A stretch of DNA of 21,336 nucleotides from CAYJIX01 sp964370375 (GTDB lineage: Bacteria > Desulfobacterota > Desulfovibrionia > Desulfovibrionales > Desulfovibrionaceae). The notes beneath the pieces were generated by a model. The model saw only the letters and a program-made list of their open reading frames with translations, made no database searches and was not told the DNA's origin. This document shows, in pieces, positions 8,004 to 15,763 of this stretch. The stretch is from the NCBI GenBank assembly GCA_964370375.1, contig CAYJIX010000041.1, positions 1 through 21,336 of the forward strand. Direction: 5' to 3'. Position 1 is the first letter of the stretch, and every line of letters starts with the position of its first letter. Made by a program: the position numbers and the translations under genes.

Positions 8004-9425
8004 CTATGATTCCATAAATCGGCGTCGAAGCTGTAAAAGGGAACAGACAATGGCAATGCCATTTAAAATGCCAAAAAGGGTAAGGTTCATGTCCATGGCG
8101 TCCATAAAGGCAAGGACATTACTGTCATCAAGCGGCGCATCGCCAAGATAGATGTTCATGCTCACCGAAACAATAACCATGCTTAAAAGCATGCCAAGGG
8201 TTCGCACGGTACCCACAAGGCCTGAGGCTTGGCTTAAGTGGGCAGTATCGACACTGCCCATGACAGCTGCTGTGTTTGGTGCAGCAAAAAGGGCCACGCC
8301 TGTACCCCAGAAAAGCTGCGTTATGGTGACCTGCCACAGGGCAGAGCTTATGGCCAGTTGCGAAGCTAAATACAAGGCAATGCCTTGAACAATCATACCT
8401 ACTGTCGCTATTTTAGCAGGGGTATAACGATCCGCCAACCTTCCGGCATAAGGTGTCACCAGCAATTGTAGTATGGGAGAAACCGAAAGCATAAGTCCTG
8501 TGTAGGCAACGCTAAGATGCTGAACACCTTGCAAATAAAGGCTAAAATAAAACACTAGGCCAAGCATTGTACTGTTATTGATAAAAGACGCCAAAGCGTT
8601 GATCACAAAGACAGGCCGATGGAATAAAAAATTGGTATCCAATATGGGGTACGCTGTGCGCGTTTGCAGCAGGCCAAAGCCCACAAGCAACAAAGCTCCG
8701 CCTATGAGCAAAGCCACAGCCCACGCCCCTTGCAGGATGAAGGTGGCACCGCCTGACAAGGCGATAATGGCAAGTGCATAAAGGATAGCTCCAAGCCAAT
8801 CAAAGGGCTTGTCCGCATCACTTTTCCAGTCCATTTTTACAGTTGTAACCATAAGATAGCAGGCCATGCCACCAAAAGGAAGCAACCCGTAAAAAAGAAA
8901 CTTCCAACCAAAAGTTGTGGCAATAAGCCCTGCCAAGGCAGGCCCTGCAGAAATACCTGCAAAAATCCCCATGGAAGCCAGCGCAAGCACGCGTCCGCGC
9001 ATGGCAGGTGGCGCAAGCGCCGTCAACATGGCTAAGGCGCACGTATTCATCATGCCCGTACCCATGGCATGAACGAAACGAAAAACAAGAAAGACCACCA
9101 TATTGGGGGCAAAAGGACTGACAGCTGTCATGACCATAAAAATAGACAGCCCGATTAAAAAAAGCTTACGTCGGCCGATGATATCGCCAATGCGTCCTGA
9201 TATTAAATGAAAAATAGAGAGCGAAAGACCATACACCGCGTTGACTAGCCCAAGCTCCATGGCGCTTGCCCCAAGGTCTTTGCCAATGATGGGTAAAAGC
9301 GTGCCCACCCCTACAATCATAAAGGGCATGATGAACTGCGCTGTGGCTACAGCAATGATAACATTGCGCAATGTTGCATCAAGCGCTAGGCCTGATTGCA
9401 AAGGAGGGGGTGTTTGGTTGGACAT
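8004..9425 (-). CDS. MFS transporter, DHA2-like drug:proton antiporter family
   Basis: This 473-residue polytopic inner-membrane protein is most like the DHA2 (14-TM) drug exporters. Motif A is visible as GRIGDIIGRRKLF (about 77-89), and the antiporter motif C region as GIFAGISAGPALAG (about 153-166). A soluble loop with KMDWKSDADKPFDW separates the halves. Export of a toxic compound by proton exchange is inferred from family only. ATG at 9425 is preferred; an in-frame TTG at 9431 would add two residues. Neither has a clear Shine-Dalgarno, and a promoter-like sequence at 9431-9459 would start the RNA at or next to the ATG. hypE follows 3 bp downstream, so the two are probably cotranscribed, although they have no obvious functional link. 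Confidence 0.88.
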   Translation of the reverse strand: MSNQTPPPLQSGLALDATLRNVIIAVATAQFIMPFMIVGVGTLLPIIGKDLGASAMELGLVNAVYGLSLSIFHLISGRIGDIIGRRKLFLIGLSIFMVMTAVSPFAPNMVVFLVFRFVHAMGTGMMNTCALAMLTALAPPAMRGRVLALASMGIFAGISAGPALAGLIATTFGWKFLFYGLLPFGGMACYLMVTTVKMDWKSDADKPFDWLGAILYALAIIALSGGATFILQGAWAVALLIGGALLLVGFGLLQTRTAYPILDTNFLFHRPVFVINALASFINNSTMLGLVFYFSLYLQGVQHLSVAYTGLMLSVSPILQLLVTPYAGRLADRYTPAKIATVGMIVQGIALYLASQLAISSALWQVTITQLFWGTGVALFAAPNTAAVMGSVDTAHLSQASGLVGTVRTLGMLLSMVIVSVSMNIYLGDAPLDDSNVLAFMDAMDMNLTLFGILNGIAIVCSLLQLRRRFMES

Positions 9426-9430
9426 GGGCA

Positions 9431-9459
9431 ACCATACGACTGTGCCCTTGAACGGTCAA
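9431..9459 (-). promoter_or_regulatory. Candidate sigma-70 promoter for the MFS-hypE operon, implying a leaderless mRNA
   Basis: Reading leftward, TTGACC (9454-9459) and TATGGT (9431-9436) are separated by exactly 17 bp. The +1 would fall at about 9423-9425, on the ATG itself. No good Shine-Dalgarno is visible before that ATG, which fits a leaderless transcript, but a promoter further upstream cannot be excluded. Confidence 0.4.
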
Positions 9460-9570
9460 TAGAAAAACGTAAGGCGCATGGTAAAGATGTACGTAGTCTT
9501 TTTTTAAAAGGGCCCTTGCTGTCTGACTCGGTAAAAAAAGAAACGTTTATCAATGATAGAAACCTAAACA

Positions 9571-9620
9571 AAAAGATTGCCTTACATAAACGAAACTCTG
9601 CTTATGTAGGGCAATCTTTT
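9571..9620 (-). terminator. Rho-independent terminator of the chemoreceptor gene
   Basis: A 19-bp stem with a single mismatch (G-U in the RNA) pairs 9571-9589 with 9602-9620 around a 12-nt loop. On the minus strand it ends in CTTTTTGTTT. It lies 45 bp after the chemoreceptor stop and separates that gene from the MFS-hypE unit. Confidence 0.9.
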
Positions 9621-9664
9621 ATTTTTGGATCTGTAGTTTGCTAAGGCAAAGCTTTTTATACCAA

Positions 9665-11785
9665 TTACTTGCCCTTTTTTAGATCATCCATAATGGTATT
9701 TAAGCCGCCTGCAAGCTCCTCAAGGCCCTGCACCGCGCTATAGGATGCATCGGCACTTGCTGCCACAATGCCGGTTAAATCGCGCAAGTCATCGGTGCGA
9801 CCATTGATTTCCTCGATACTGCTGGACTGTTCTTCGCTGGCTGAAGCAATGGACCTTGTTTCATTGGCAGTGTTTTCTACCATGCTTTCAATTTGAGCCA
9901 AGGCTTCGCCGGCACGGCCTGCAACGGTTGTTGATTCACTAATATAAGCAACGGTTTGTTCTATGCCTTGCATGTTTGCTTCGGCACCTCGTTGGATTGT
10001 TGAAACCGTCATATCCACTTGTTTAGTGGCCTCCATGGTCTTTTCTGCCAATTTACGCACTTCATCGGCAACCACCGCAAAACCACGCCCTGCCTCACCA
10101 GCACGAGCAGCTTCAATGGCGGCGTTCAGCGCAAGCAAATTGGTTTGATCTGCAATATCACTAATGATACTCATAACCTGACCAATATCAACAGCTTGCG
10201 TTTTAAGCTCGGACAAGCTTTGTTGCATGCCTTGTGCCTTTTTTTCGATTTCATTCATGCTGTCTACAAGTTCAAAAACAAGCTCTTTGCCTTTTTGGGC
10301 TTCTTGGCGCGCGTCTTCAGCAAGGCTGGCTGTTCGTGCGGTACTGCTTGCCACCTCAACCACAGACATGCTCATTTGGGCAATAGCTTGTGCTGTGCCT
10401 TCCACGCGGTCTTGCTGTTCCTGCGTTTTTTTACCGGCTTCGCCTGTTTCTGCAGCAAGAAGGCCAATAGATTTTGTGAGTTGCTCAATGATACTGCCTA
10501 TTTGATTTGCTATAGAGAGCGCACCTTCACTGCGCGCACGATCAGCCTCTTTTTGAGCTTCCTCTGCCCTATCGTGGGCTTTTTGCGTTTCCTGCAAGGC
10601 GTGTTCAGCCTCTTGTATTTTTCCGTTGGCTGTTTCGATAAGTTCCACTAATTTACTTACCATGCTCATAAGACTGCGGTGCAACAGGCCAATTTCACCT
10701 GTAAACGCCCTCCCATCTTTGGGAATGGCTTGCAAATCGCCTTCTGCAACAGCGTGTGAAGCATTGGCAAGGGACACAATGGGGGTGGCAATAGATCTTG
10801 CCACGGCAAAGGCGATAATGAGCATGATAACCGCGATAAGAATACCCACAAGGGCAATGGCAAAAGTCACATTTGCGGCACCGGCATACACTTCGTCCCG
10901 TTCTTGGAGCATAATAATACTCCAATTATTAGGCGTTGTTTTAATGGAGGCAAGCCATTCGACACCGTCTATTTGGACTTCTTTATAGCCATTTTTAATA
11001 TTGCGAAGTTCCTGCAAGGCCTTGGGCGCATCGCCCGGTAAATCTTTAATGGCTTTGCCAAGCCAACGAGAGGCTTCAGGAATATCGTATCCCGAATATT
11101 TGGGGTCGCTGACCACTTGATCAAGGCTATCCACAAGCATCACATACCCTGTGGAACCAACTTTTACAGAGCCGGTTTCTTCTGTCAGCGTGGCAAGGGA
11201 TATGTCAATGGCCACAACACCCGAAATTTCTGAACCATTGGTTCGTATGGGCGTTGCCACCGTAAATACAGCATCGCCGGTATCAGAAATGTACGCTTCG
11301 GTAAGGATGCTTTTACCTACCCTTACGGTATCAAGGTACCAAGGGCGTTTGCTGGGATTAAAACCGGCACTCAGGTTGTCGTTAGGGGCCTGAGTGATAC
11401 CCCCGTGATTATTGCTCACATACACAAGCAAATAAGCAGGATACGCGTTATGTACTCGTAAAAGGGTTTTGTAAATATCACGTTCTGCTGTTGGCAACTC
11501 TTCGCCTACAGTTTTTGTGGGTACCTTTGTATTGACATAGCTTGTGATAGAATCAATGTTATCGCGGATTTCTTCTGAAGAGGCCAAAAACTCAACCATT
11601 GATGTGGCAGAAGCAAAAAAGTTTTGCGCAAAGCCGTCCATTCGATCAAGCTGTGCCGTGCTGTTTTGTTTATAGTTTTCCTCAAAAACCACATCCATTT
11701 CGTACCATGACATGGCAATAACACCCATGATCGACAGCGCCACAGCTACGATCATCGAGTATAAAATTTTTCCTCGAATATTCAT
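9665..11785 (-). CDS. Methyl-accepting chemotaxis protein with a periplasmic dCache domain, probable amino-acid receptor
   Basis: This 706-residue transmembrane receptor would signal to CheA/CheW. It has a TM segment at about 7-27, a periplasmic dCache-type sensor (about 30-300), TM2 at about 304-328, HAMP (about 330-383), a long coiled coil, and a signalling domain with the conserved hairpin tip DQTNLLALNAAIEAARAGEA (about 546-565) and GRGFAVVADEVRKLAEKT after it. In the sensor, R147, W149, Y150, Y165 and D194 fall at the spacing I recall for the amino-acid-binding motif of PctA-like dCache receptors. The aromatic position five residues before the Arg is F142 rather than Tyr. The C terminus (DDLKKGK) has no CheR/CheB-binding pentapeptide. 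ATG at 11785 has AAGGGG (11791-11796). It is monocistronic, with its own terminator. Confidence 0.95.
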   Translation of the reverse strand: MNIRGKILYSMIVAVALSIMGVIAMSWYEMDVVFEENYKQNSTAQLDRMDGFAQNFFASATSMVEFLASSEEIRDNIDSITSYVNTKVPTKTVGEELPTAERDIYKTLLRVHNAYPAYLLVYVSNNHGGITQAPNDNLSAGFNPSKRPWYLDTVRVGKSILTEAYISDTGDAVFTVATPIRTNGSEISGVVAIDISLATLTEETGSVKVGSTGYVMLVDSLDQVVSDPKYSGYDIPEASRWLGKAIKDLPGDAPKALQELRNIKNGYKEVQIDGVEWLASIKTTPNNWSIIMLQERDEVYAGAANVTFAIALVGILIAVIMLIIAFAVARSIATPIVSLANASHAVAEGDLQAIPKDGRAFTGEIGLLHRSLMSMVSKLVELIETANGKIQEAEHALQETQKAHDRAEEAQKEADRARSEGALSIANQIGSIIEQLTKSIGLLAAETGEAGKKTQEQQDRVEGTAQAIAQMSMSVVEVASSTARTASLAEDARQEAQKGKELVFELVDSMNEIEKKAQGMQQSLSELKTQAVDIGQVMSIISDIADQTNLLALNAAIEAARAGEAGRGFAVVADEVRKLAEKTMEATKQVDMTVSTIQRGAEANMQGIEQTVAYISESTTVAGRAGEALAQIESMVENTANETRSIASASEEQSSSIEEINGRTDDLRDLTGIVAASADASYSAVQGLEELAGGLNTIMDDLKKGK

Positions 11786-12374
11786 AACAACCCCTTAGTA
11801 ATACATGTTGTATATCGTAATACCTAATGGCCAGTGTGTATGTTTGCAAAATACCATAACTTTTGTTGCGTAGTACAACTAAAAGTTAAAGATAAAGACG
11901 TTGCTTTGTGGGGTATAACTGCAAAGAGAAAATCTGAAAAAAGGATCTGCCGTAATAAGTTACGGGCAAAAAAGGTATGTTTTTCTTGCTCTCAAAACAC
12001 GTGCGCTAAGGCATCACAATCAAACACTATGTAAGTATTTAAAATAATGTAGCCTGTACGAGATGTCAAGGCTATCTATATCTTGCTTTTATTTACTATT
12101 TCAAATGGTTAAAACCTGTAAATTTGAAAAGACATTTCCTACATCCAAAAATCTCACATAGCCATAACGCCATTTCATGGTTCCTTCGCCTTTCATGCAT
12201 GGCATGGCAGCCATACAAAGGGAAGAGCTGTAAAAACCTTTGCAAAAACTACCTTTGTATAGCATACTTGCACAGCAATGCACGTTGCTTTTGCAAAAAA
12301 CATTGCTCGCAGAACAATAGTATAAAAGAACACGAACACAGCGCATCACGAACAAGCTGTACAAAAAGGTTTTT
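11786..12374. other. 589-bp intergenic region between divergent chemoreceptor and dgkA
   Basis: This is the longest gene-free stretch. It must hold the chemoreceptor promoter (leftward) and that of dgkA (rightward), but I find no convincing sigma-70, sigma-54 or sigma-28 match for either. An imperfect hairpin lies at 12099-12129. The small ORFs crossing it have no recognisable product, no good ribosome-binding site and no coding-like composition. No RNA gene is recognised. Confidence 0.6.
12099..12129. other. Imperfect hairpin in the chemoreceptor-dgkA gap
   Basis: TTTCAAAT (12099-12106) pairs perfectly with ATTTGAAA (12122-12129). Inside it, GGTT (12107-12110) pairs with AACC (12113-12116), leaving an unpaired 5-nt bulge on the right. 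There is no T tract on either side. It may be an operator or RNA element; its function is unknown. Confidence 0.35.
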
Positions 12375-12728
12375 ATGGCTCTTATCAACCCCAAACACCT
12401 CTACAAAGCCACCTGTCATTCTTTGCAAGGGCTGCGCACTGCCTTTCAGCTTGAACAGGCGTTTCGTCACGAGGTGCTGATTTTACCTCTTTTACTTATA
12501 GCTTTATGGTTTACAGGCAAACCGCCCTTTGAATGGCTTTTGGTGCTTGGTGGCTGGCTAGCGGTTTTGGCTGTGGAACTGCTCAACAGTGCCATTGAAA
12601 AAGTTTGTGATAAAGTAAGCCCCGAATGGCACGAACTTATCAAAGCCAGCAAAGACATGGCCTCGGCAGCTATTTTTGTAACCATGCTCATAAATGCCGG
12701 CATATGGCTGGTTGTGTTTGTGATATGA
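12375..12728 (+). CDS. dgkA: Diacylglycerol kinase (DgkA-type, prokaryotic integral membrane)
   Basis: DgkA phosphorylates diacylglycerol left over from membrane-derived oligosaccharide or lipid turnover back to phosphatidate at the inner membrane. Some members of the family act on undecaprenol instead. The 117-residue length, three TM helices (about 34-49, 54-72, 95-116) and the motif ELLNSAIEKVCDK are diagnostic. E68, N71, E75, K93 and D94 match the E. coli catalytic and metal-binding residues E69, N72, E76, K94 and D95. ATG at 12375 has AAAAAGG (12363-12369). The next gene is 207 bp away across a repeat, so it probably stands alone. Confidence 0.95.
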   Translation: MALINPKHLYKATCHSLQGLRTAFQLEQAFRHEVLILPLLLIALWFTGKPPFEWLLVLGGWLAVLAVELLNSAIEKVCDKVSPEWHELIKASKDMASAAIFVTMLINAGIWLVVFVI

Positions 12729-12780
12729 GTGCTATAGTATGCGTCATCTTTATGGCGTAGCCACTAGCAAGCTGATGAAA

Positions 12781-12848
12781 AGTCTGTTTCAAAAAAACGT
12801 TGATAAAAGCCTCACAATACGACTTTCCCACAGGCTGTTCAAAAAAGT
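12781..12848. repeat. Pair of short dispersed-repeat cores after dgkA
   Basis: Two A-rich cores, AGTCTGTTTCAAAAAAA (12781-12797) and CAGGCTGTTCAAAAAAGT (12831-12848), lie about 50 bp apart downstream of dgkA. They match the cores after argC, after the tupC-like gene and at the right window edge. The same double arrangement (a GTTTCAAAAAA core followed 38 bp on by a GGCTGTTCAAAAA core) recurs at 21216-21270. Confidence 0.6.
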
Positions 12849-12882
12849 AAGAAGCTAAGGATTTTTTATTAGGGAAGCATAC

Positions 12883-12913
12883 CTACCCGAAAGGGCCCCG
12901 CAAAATGGGGTAG
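12883..12913 (+). promoter_or_regulatory. Compact three-way-junction RNA leader upstream of the aminotransferase gene
   Basis: CTA (12883-12885) and TAG (12911-12913) close two back-to-back perfect hairpins with no unpaired junction base: CCC-GAAA-GGG (12886-12895, a GNRA tetraloop) and CCCC-GCAAAAT-GGGG (12896-12910). It lies 11 nt before the Shine-Dalgarno AGGAGA (12925-12930). An alternative fold pairs CTACCC with GGGTAG. It matches no riboswitch class that I can recognise; regulation is an inference. Confidence 0.45.
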
Positions 12914-12935
12914 CCGTTACACTCAGGAGACATAC

Positions 12936-14123
12936 ATGCTCAACAAAACACGCCTGCTCACACCCGGCCCAACGCAACTTCCTGAACGGGTAAGGATGGC
13001 CCTTGCCGCGGACATGGTGCATCACAGGACAAGCTCGTTTAAAGACGTCATGTTTAAGGTGCAGCAGGGGCTGCAAACCCTGTTTGGTACAAAAGAGCCT
13101 GTTATACCTTTGGCGTGCTCAGGCACAGGCGCCATGACAGCTGCTGTTCAAAATCTGTTTGCTGTCGGCGAAAAGGTTATTGTGGTCAATGGCGGAAAGT
13201 TTGGCGAACGCTGGCAACATATTGCTGTGGGATACGGGCTAGAGGTCATTAGTATTGATGTCACATGGGGCGAAGCGGTGCAACCGCAAGATATAGAAAA
13301 GGCCCTAGCTCAGCACAGTGACGCGCGCGGCGTGCTTATGCAATTGTCTGAAACGTCCACCGGCGTACTGCATCCTGTGGAAGCTGTGGCACGGCTCACA
13401 AAAAGCCGCGGTGTGCTTTTGGTGGTTGATGGCATTTCTGCTGTGGGGATTTCCCCTTGCCCCATGGACAAATGGGGCATTGACTGCCTTATTACCGGTT
13501 CGCAAAAAGGGCTTATGGTGCCACCGGGGCTAGCTCTTTTGGCGTTGTCTGAGCAAGCTTCACACCGTGCGGAAAGCTTGCCTGTTTCCTGCTTTTATTT
13601 CAATCTGCCAGGTGAAAAGAAAAAGCTTGCCAATGGGCAAGGAATGTTTACTTCTCCCATAAACCTGTTGTTCGCGCTCAACGAAAGCTTGTGCATGATG
13701 TTTGAGCATGGCGGACTGGATGCTATTTATCGCAAGCAGTGGGCCCTAACCACCATGGTGCGTGCAGGCGTTACAGCCATGGGCCTTGAGCTTTTGGCGC
13801 CTCACCATTATACATGGGGTGTTACAAGCGTACGCTTGCCCGTGGGCATTGATGGAGCGCGCCTTCTTGCTATGGCTGCCGAAAAATATGGCGTCATTAT
13901 GGTTGGCGGCGAAGACCACCTTAAAGGGCGCATTGTTCGCATGGGCCACATGGGGTGGGTTGACTGGAGCGATATGGCAGCAGGACTTTTTGCCCTGGCC
14001 GGATCGTTTACAGCCCTCGGCGGCCACATAGCCTGCCGTGATTATTTAGAAACAGCTTTAGCTGCATACGAAGAAGCCCTTTTGGTACAACCTGGGCGAA
14101 GCATCACGCCTGTGCGTAGTTAA
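12936..14123 (+). CDS. Class V PLP-dependent aminotransferase (alanine/serine-glyoxylate aminotransferase type)
   Basis: The 395-residue protein belongs to the fold-type I, class V aminotransferases that include alanine-glyoxylate and serine-pyruvate transaminases. Markers are LTPGPTQLPERV near the N terminus, SGTGAM (62-67) for phosphate binding, VVDGISAVG with Asp165 contacting the pyridine nitrogen, GSQKGLMVPPG with the Schiff-base Lys191, and RIVRMGHMG with the substrate-carboxylate Arg335. In anaerobes such enzymes can make glycine from glyoxylate or act as a SerC substitute in serine synthesis; sequence alone does not decide. ATG at 12936 has AGGAGA five bases upstream. DUF1844 and argC follow (59 bp, then 2 bp), so an amino-acid operon is likely. 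Confidence 0.93.
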   Translation: MLNKTRLLTPGPTQLPERVRMALAADMVHHRTSSFKDVMFKVQQGLQTLFGTKEPVIPLACSGTGAMTAAVQNLFAVGEKVIVVNGGKFGERWQHIAVGYGLEVISIDVTWGEAVQPQDIEKALAQHSDARGVLMQLSETSTGVLHPVEAVARLTKSRGVLLVVDGISAVGISPCPMDKWGIDCLITGSQKGLMVPPGLALLALSEQASHRAESLPVSCFYFNLPGEKKKLANGQGMFTSPINLLFALNESLCMMFEHGGLDAIYRKQWALTTMVRAGVTAMGLELLAPHHYTWGVTSVRLPVGIDGARLLAMAAEKYGVIMVGGEDHLKGRIVRMGHMGWVDWSDMAAGLFALAGSFTALGGHIACRDYLETALAAYEEALLVQPGRSITPVRS

Positions 14124-14137
14124 CCATCAATACCGCC

Positions 14138-14155
14138 ATGCTGCCAAGGCAGCAT
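14138..14155 (+). other. Intergenic hairpin before the DUF1844 gene
   Basis: ATGCTGCC (14138-14145) and GGCAGCAT (14148-14155) form a perfect 8-bp stem with a 2-base spacer. It sits 15 bases before the Shine-Dalgarno of the next gene and has no T tract. As with the hairpin before flgG, it may be a processing or stabilising element within an operon. Confidence 0.45.
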
Positions 14156-14182
14156 ACAGCCACATGGTTAGGAGGTTTTTAT

Positions 14183-14473
14183 ATGAGCAAGTCAACCGAT
14201 CATCCCAAGGAAGAAAACCCCTGCACCATGCCGGAAGTGACGTTTTCTACCTTTGTTCTATCCTTGGCATCTTCGGCCTTAGTCCATCTTGGAGAGGTTC
14301 CGGATCCTGACACGGGCCAGATGTCATGCAATCTTGAAATTGCCAAACACAGCATTGACGTGCTTTGTATGCTGCAGGAAAAAACATCTAAATGCCTTAC
14401 CGCTGACGAACAACGTTTGCTAGAAGGCCTTTTATACGAACTTCGCATCAAGTATGTAGCCAAAAAGGAGTAA
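14183..14473 (+). CDS. DUF1844 domain protein
   Basis: This 96-residue cytosolic protein has a short polar N terminus (1-18) and then a DUF1844 domain: FSTFVLSLASSALVHLGEVP (about 21-40), DPDTGQMSCNLEIAKHSIDVL and a helical C terminus EQRLLEGLLYELRIKYV. The family is widespread in deltaproteobacteria and its function is unknown. The frame is open from 14138, but ATG at 14183 is clearly the start because a perfect AGGAGG (14170-14175) precedes it by 7 bases. Its stop is 2 bp before argC, whose ribosome-binding site lies inside this gene, so the two are translationally coupled. That coupling hints at a link to amino-acid metabolism but does not prove it. Confidence 0.9.
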   Translation: MSKSTDHPKEENPCTMPEVTFSTFVLSLASSALVHLGEVPDPDTGQMSCNLEIAKHSIDVLCMLQEKTSKCLTADEQRLLEGLLYELRIKYVAKKE

Positions 14474-14475
14474 GC

Positions 14476-15537
14476 ATGAACAAACCTTTCATTCGCGCCG
14501 GACTTGTAGGTGTTACAGGCTATACAGGCATGGAACTTGCCCGTCTTTTGGCACAGCACCCTACCATGCGTTTAACTGTTGCCACATCACGTACAGAAGC
14601 CGGCAAACGATTGGGTGATATATACCCTTTTCTTAATAAATTGCCGGGCGCTGACGTTATACTTATTGAGCCTGACCCTAAAGCCATTGCCAAGGCGTGC
14701 GACATTGCCTTTTTGGCTGTTCCGCACGGTGCCGCTGCTCAAATGGCAGGTGAGCTTGTAGATCAAGGCCTTAAAGTTGTTGACCTTTCGGCAGATTTTA
14801 GGCTTAAAGATCTAGACACCTACCAAAAATGGTACGCCACAACCCATCCGCGGCCAGAGCTTTTGCCAAAGTCTGTATATGGTTTGCCCGAATTGTACGC
14901 CAAAGACATTGAAAAAGCCCAACTGGTGGCTAACCCGGGATGTTACCCCACATCCATCATTTTTGCGCTTACTGCGGCACTTAAGGCAAAGTGTATTTCC
15001 ACTGAGGGCCTCATCATGGACTCGAAATCCGGCACCACGGGAGCCGGGCGAAAAGCCGGTGTAGCCACACTTTTTTGTGAAGTGGCAGACACGTTTCGCG
15101 CTTACGGTGTTGGCGGAAAACATCGCCATACACCTGAAATTGAACAAGAATTGTCAGCTATTTCCGGTACAGGCATGACTGTTTCGTTTACCCCACACCT
15201 TGTCCCCATGAACCGCGGCATTTTGTCAACAGTGTATGCAAAGCTGACAAAGCCCATGAGCCAAGGCGATATCCAAAGCCTGTACGAAGCAGAATGGGCA
15301 GACAGTGCCTTTGTGCGCGTACTGCAGGCAGGATCCTTGCCGGAAACTCGCCATGTGCGCGGTACCATGTTCTGTGATATGTCTGTTGTGGTGGATGAAC
15401 GCACAAACACACTTATCATTGTGTCTGTTATTGACAACGTTTGCCGTGGCGCGTCAGGGCAAGCTGTTGCCAATGCGAACCTTATGCTGGGTTTGCCTGT
15501 GGAGACGGGGCTGATGATTGCTCCCATCATGCCTTAG
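14476..15537 (+). CDS. argC: N-acetyl-gamma-glutamyl-phosphate reductase
   Basis: ArgC catalyses the NADPH-dependent reduction of N-acetylglutamyl phosphate to the semialdehyde, the third step of arginine synthesis. The 353-residue protein begins with the NADP-binding GVTGYTG (12-18), has the catalytic Cys156 in VANPGCYPTS, and the conserved SGTTGAGRK and KHRHTPEIEQ with the active-site histidines (216 and 218). Length and motifs are normal for the family. ATG at 14476 has AAGGAG (14465-14470) inside the DUF1844 gene. Its TAG stop (15535-15537) lies within the left arm of the palindromic repeat that follows, so the repeat abuts or even supplies the end of the gene. Other arg genes are not in view. 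Confidence 0.97.
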   Translation: MNKPFIRAGLVGVTGYTGMELARLLAQHPTMRLTVATSRTEAGKRLGDIYPFLNKLPGADVILIEPDPKAIAKACDIAFLAVPHGAAAQMAGELVDQGLKVVDLSADFRLKDLDTYQKWYATTHPRPELLPKSVYGLPELYAKDIEKAQLVANPGCYPTSIIFALTAALKAKCISTEGLIMDSKSGTTGAGRKAGVATLFCEVADTFRAYGVGGKHRHTPEIEQELSAISGTGMTVSFTPHLVPMNRGILSTVYAKLTKPMSQGDIQSLYEAEWADSAFVRVLQAGSLPETRHVRGTMFCDMSVVVDERTNTLIIVSVIDNVCRGASGQAVANANLMLGLPVETGLMIAPIMP

Positions 15538-15763
15538 CAGGCTGTCCCAAAAAGGGCAATCGACTGAAAAAGTGCAATCTGCGTCGTCAGGTTACTTTTT
15601 TCTCGTTGCATGGACCATAAGAGTCCTATGCTTTCTCAAAAAAAGCAACCTTCCTTGCATCTTACACTTTTTGAACCGATTGCCGCACTGGCAGTTTGAA
15701 GACAGGGGGAAATCCCAAAAAGTATCCGCTTCCACCATCCAACCCTTTTTGAACAGCCTGCTA
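15535..15763. repeat. Nested palindromic element after argC
   Basis: The outer arms (15537-15556 and 15743-15761, GCAGGCTGT...AAAAAGGG) are inverted repeats differing only by a small substitution/indel in the middle. Inside is a second palindrome, 15555-15684, with arms matching at 19 of 23 bases (GGCAATCG...AAAAAGTG). Inside that, 15589-15605 pairs with 15634-15651, and a short GCAT-GGAC/GTCC-ATGC stem closes the centre. The inner palindrome is the homologue of repeat R1 after rpoC. TA is found at both outer boundaries. It carries no credible ORF, and TCCCAAAAAG occurs twice directly (15545-15554 and 15713-15722). It resembles a MITE or REP-type element inserted into another copy. Confidence 0.8.
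15555..15684. repeat. Inner palindromic repeat (copy R2)
   Basis: This 130-bp palindrome lies within the outer element and shares the ordered blocks CTGAAAAAG, TGCGTCGTCAG, GCATGGACCA and CTTTTTGAACCGA with repeat R1 at 2941-3062. It folds into one long stem. Its predicted RNA would be a strong hairpin just after the argC stop, so it may end or protect that transcript. Confidence 0.8.

Noticed and set aside
12101..12394. 97-codon leftward ORF overlapping the start of dgkA
   Set aside because: It overlaps the well-supported dgkA start on the other strand, and its residue composition is not protein-like.
12880..12920. Resemblance of the aminotransferase leader to the 3' half of a c-di-GMP-I riboswitch
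   Set aside because: Only short strings (GAAAG, GCAAA, GGTAGCC-like) are similar. The element is about half the required size and lacks the two long paired helices.
14138..14182. N-terminal extension of the DUF1844 protein
   Set aside because: The upstream ATG lies in the hairpin arm without a ribosome-binding site, while ATG 14183 has a perfect AGGAGG.
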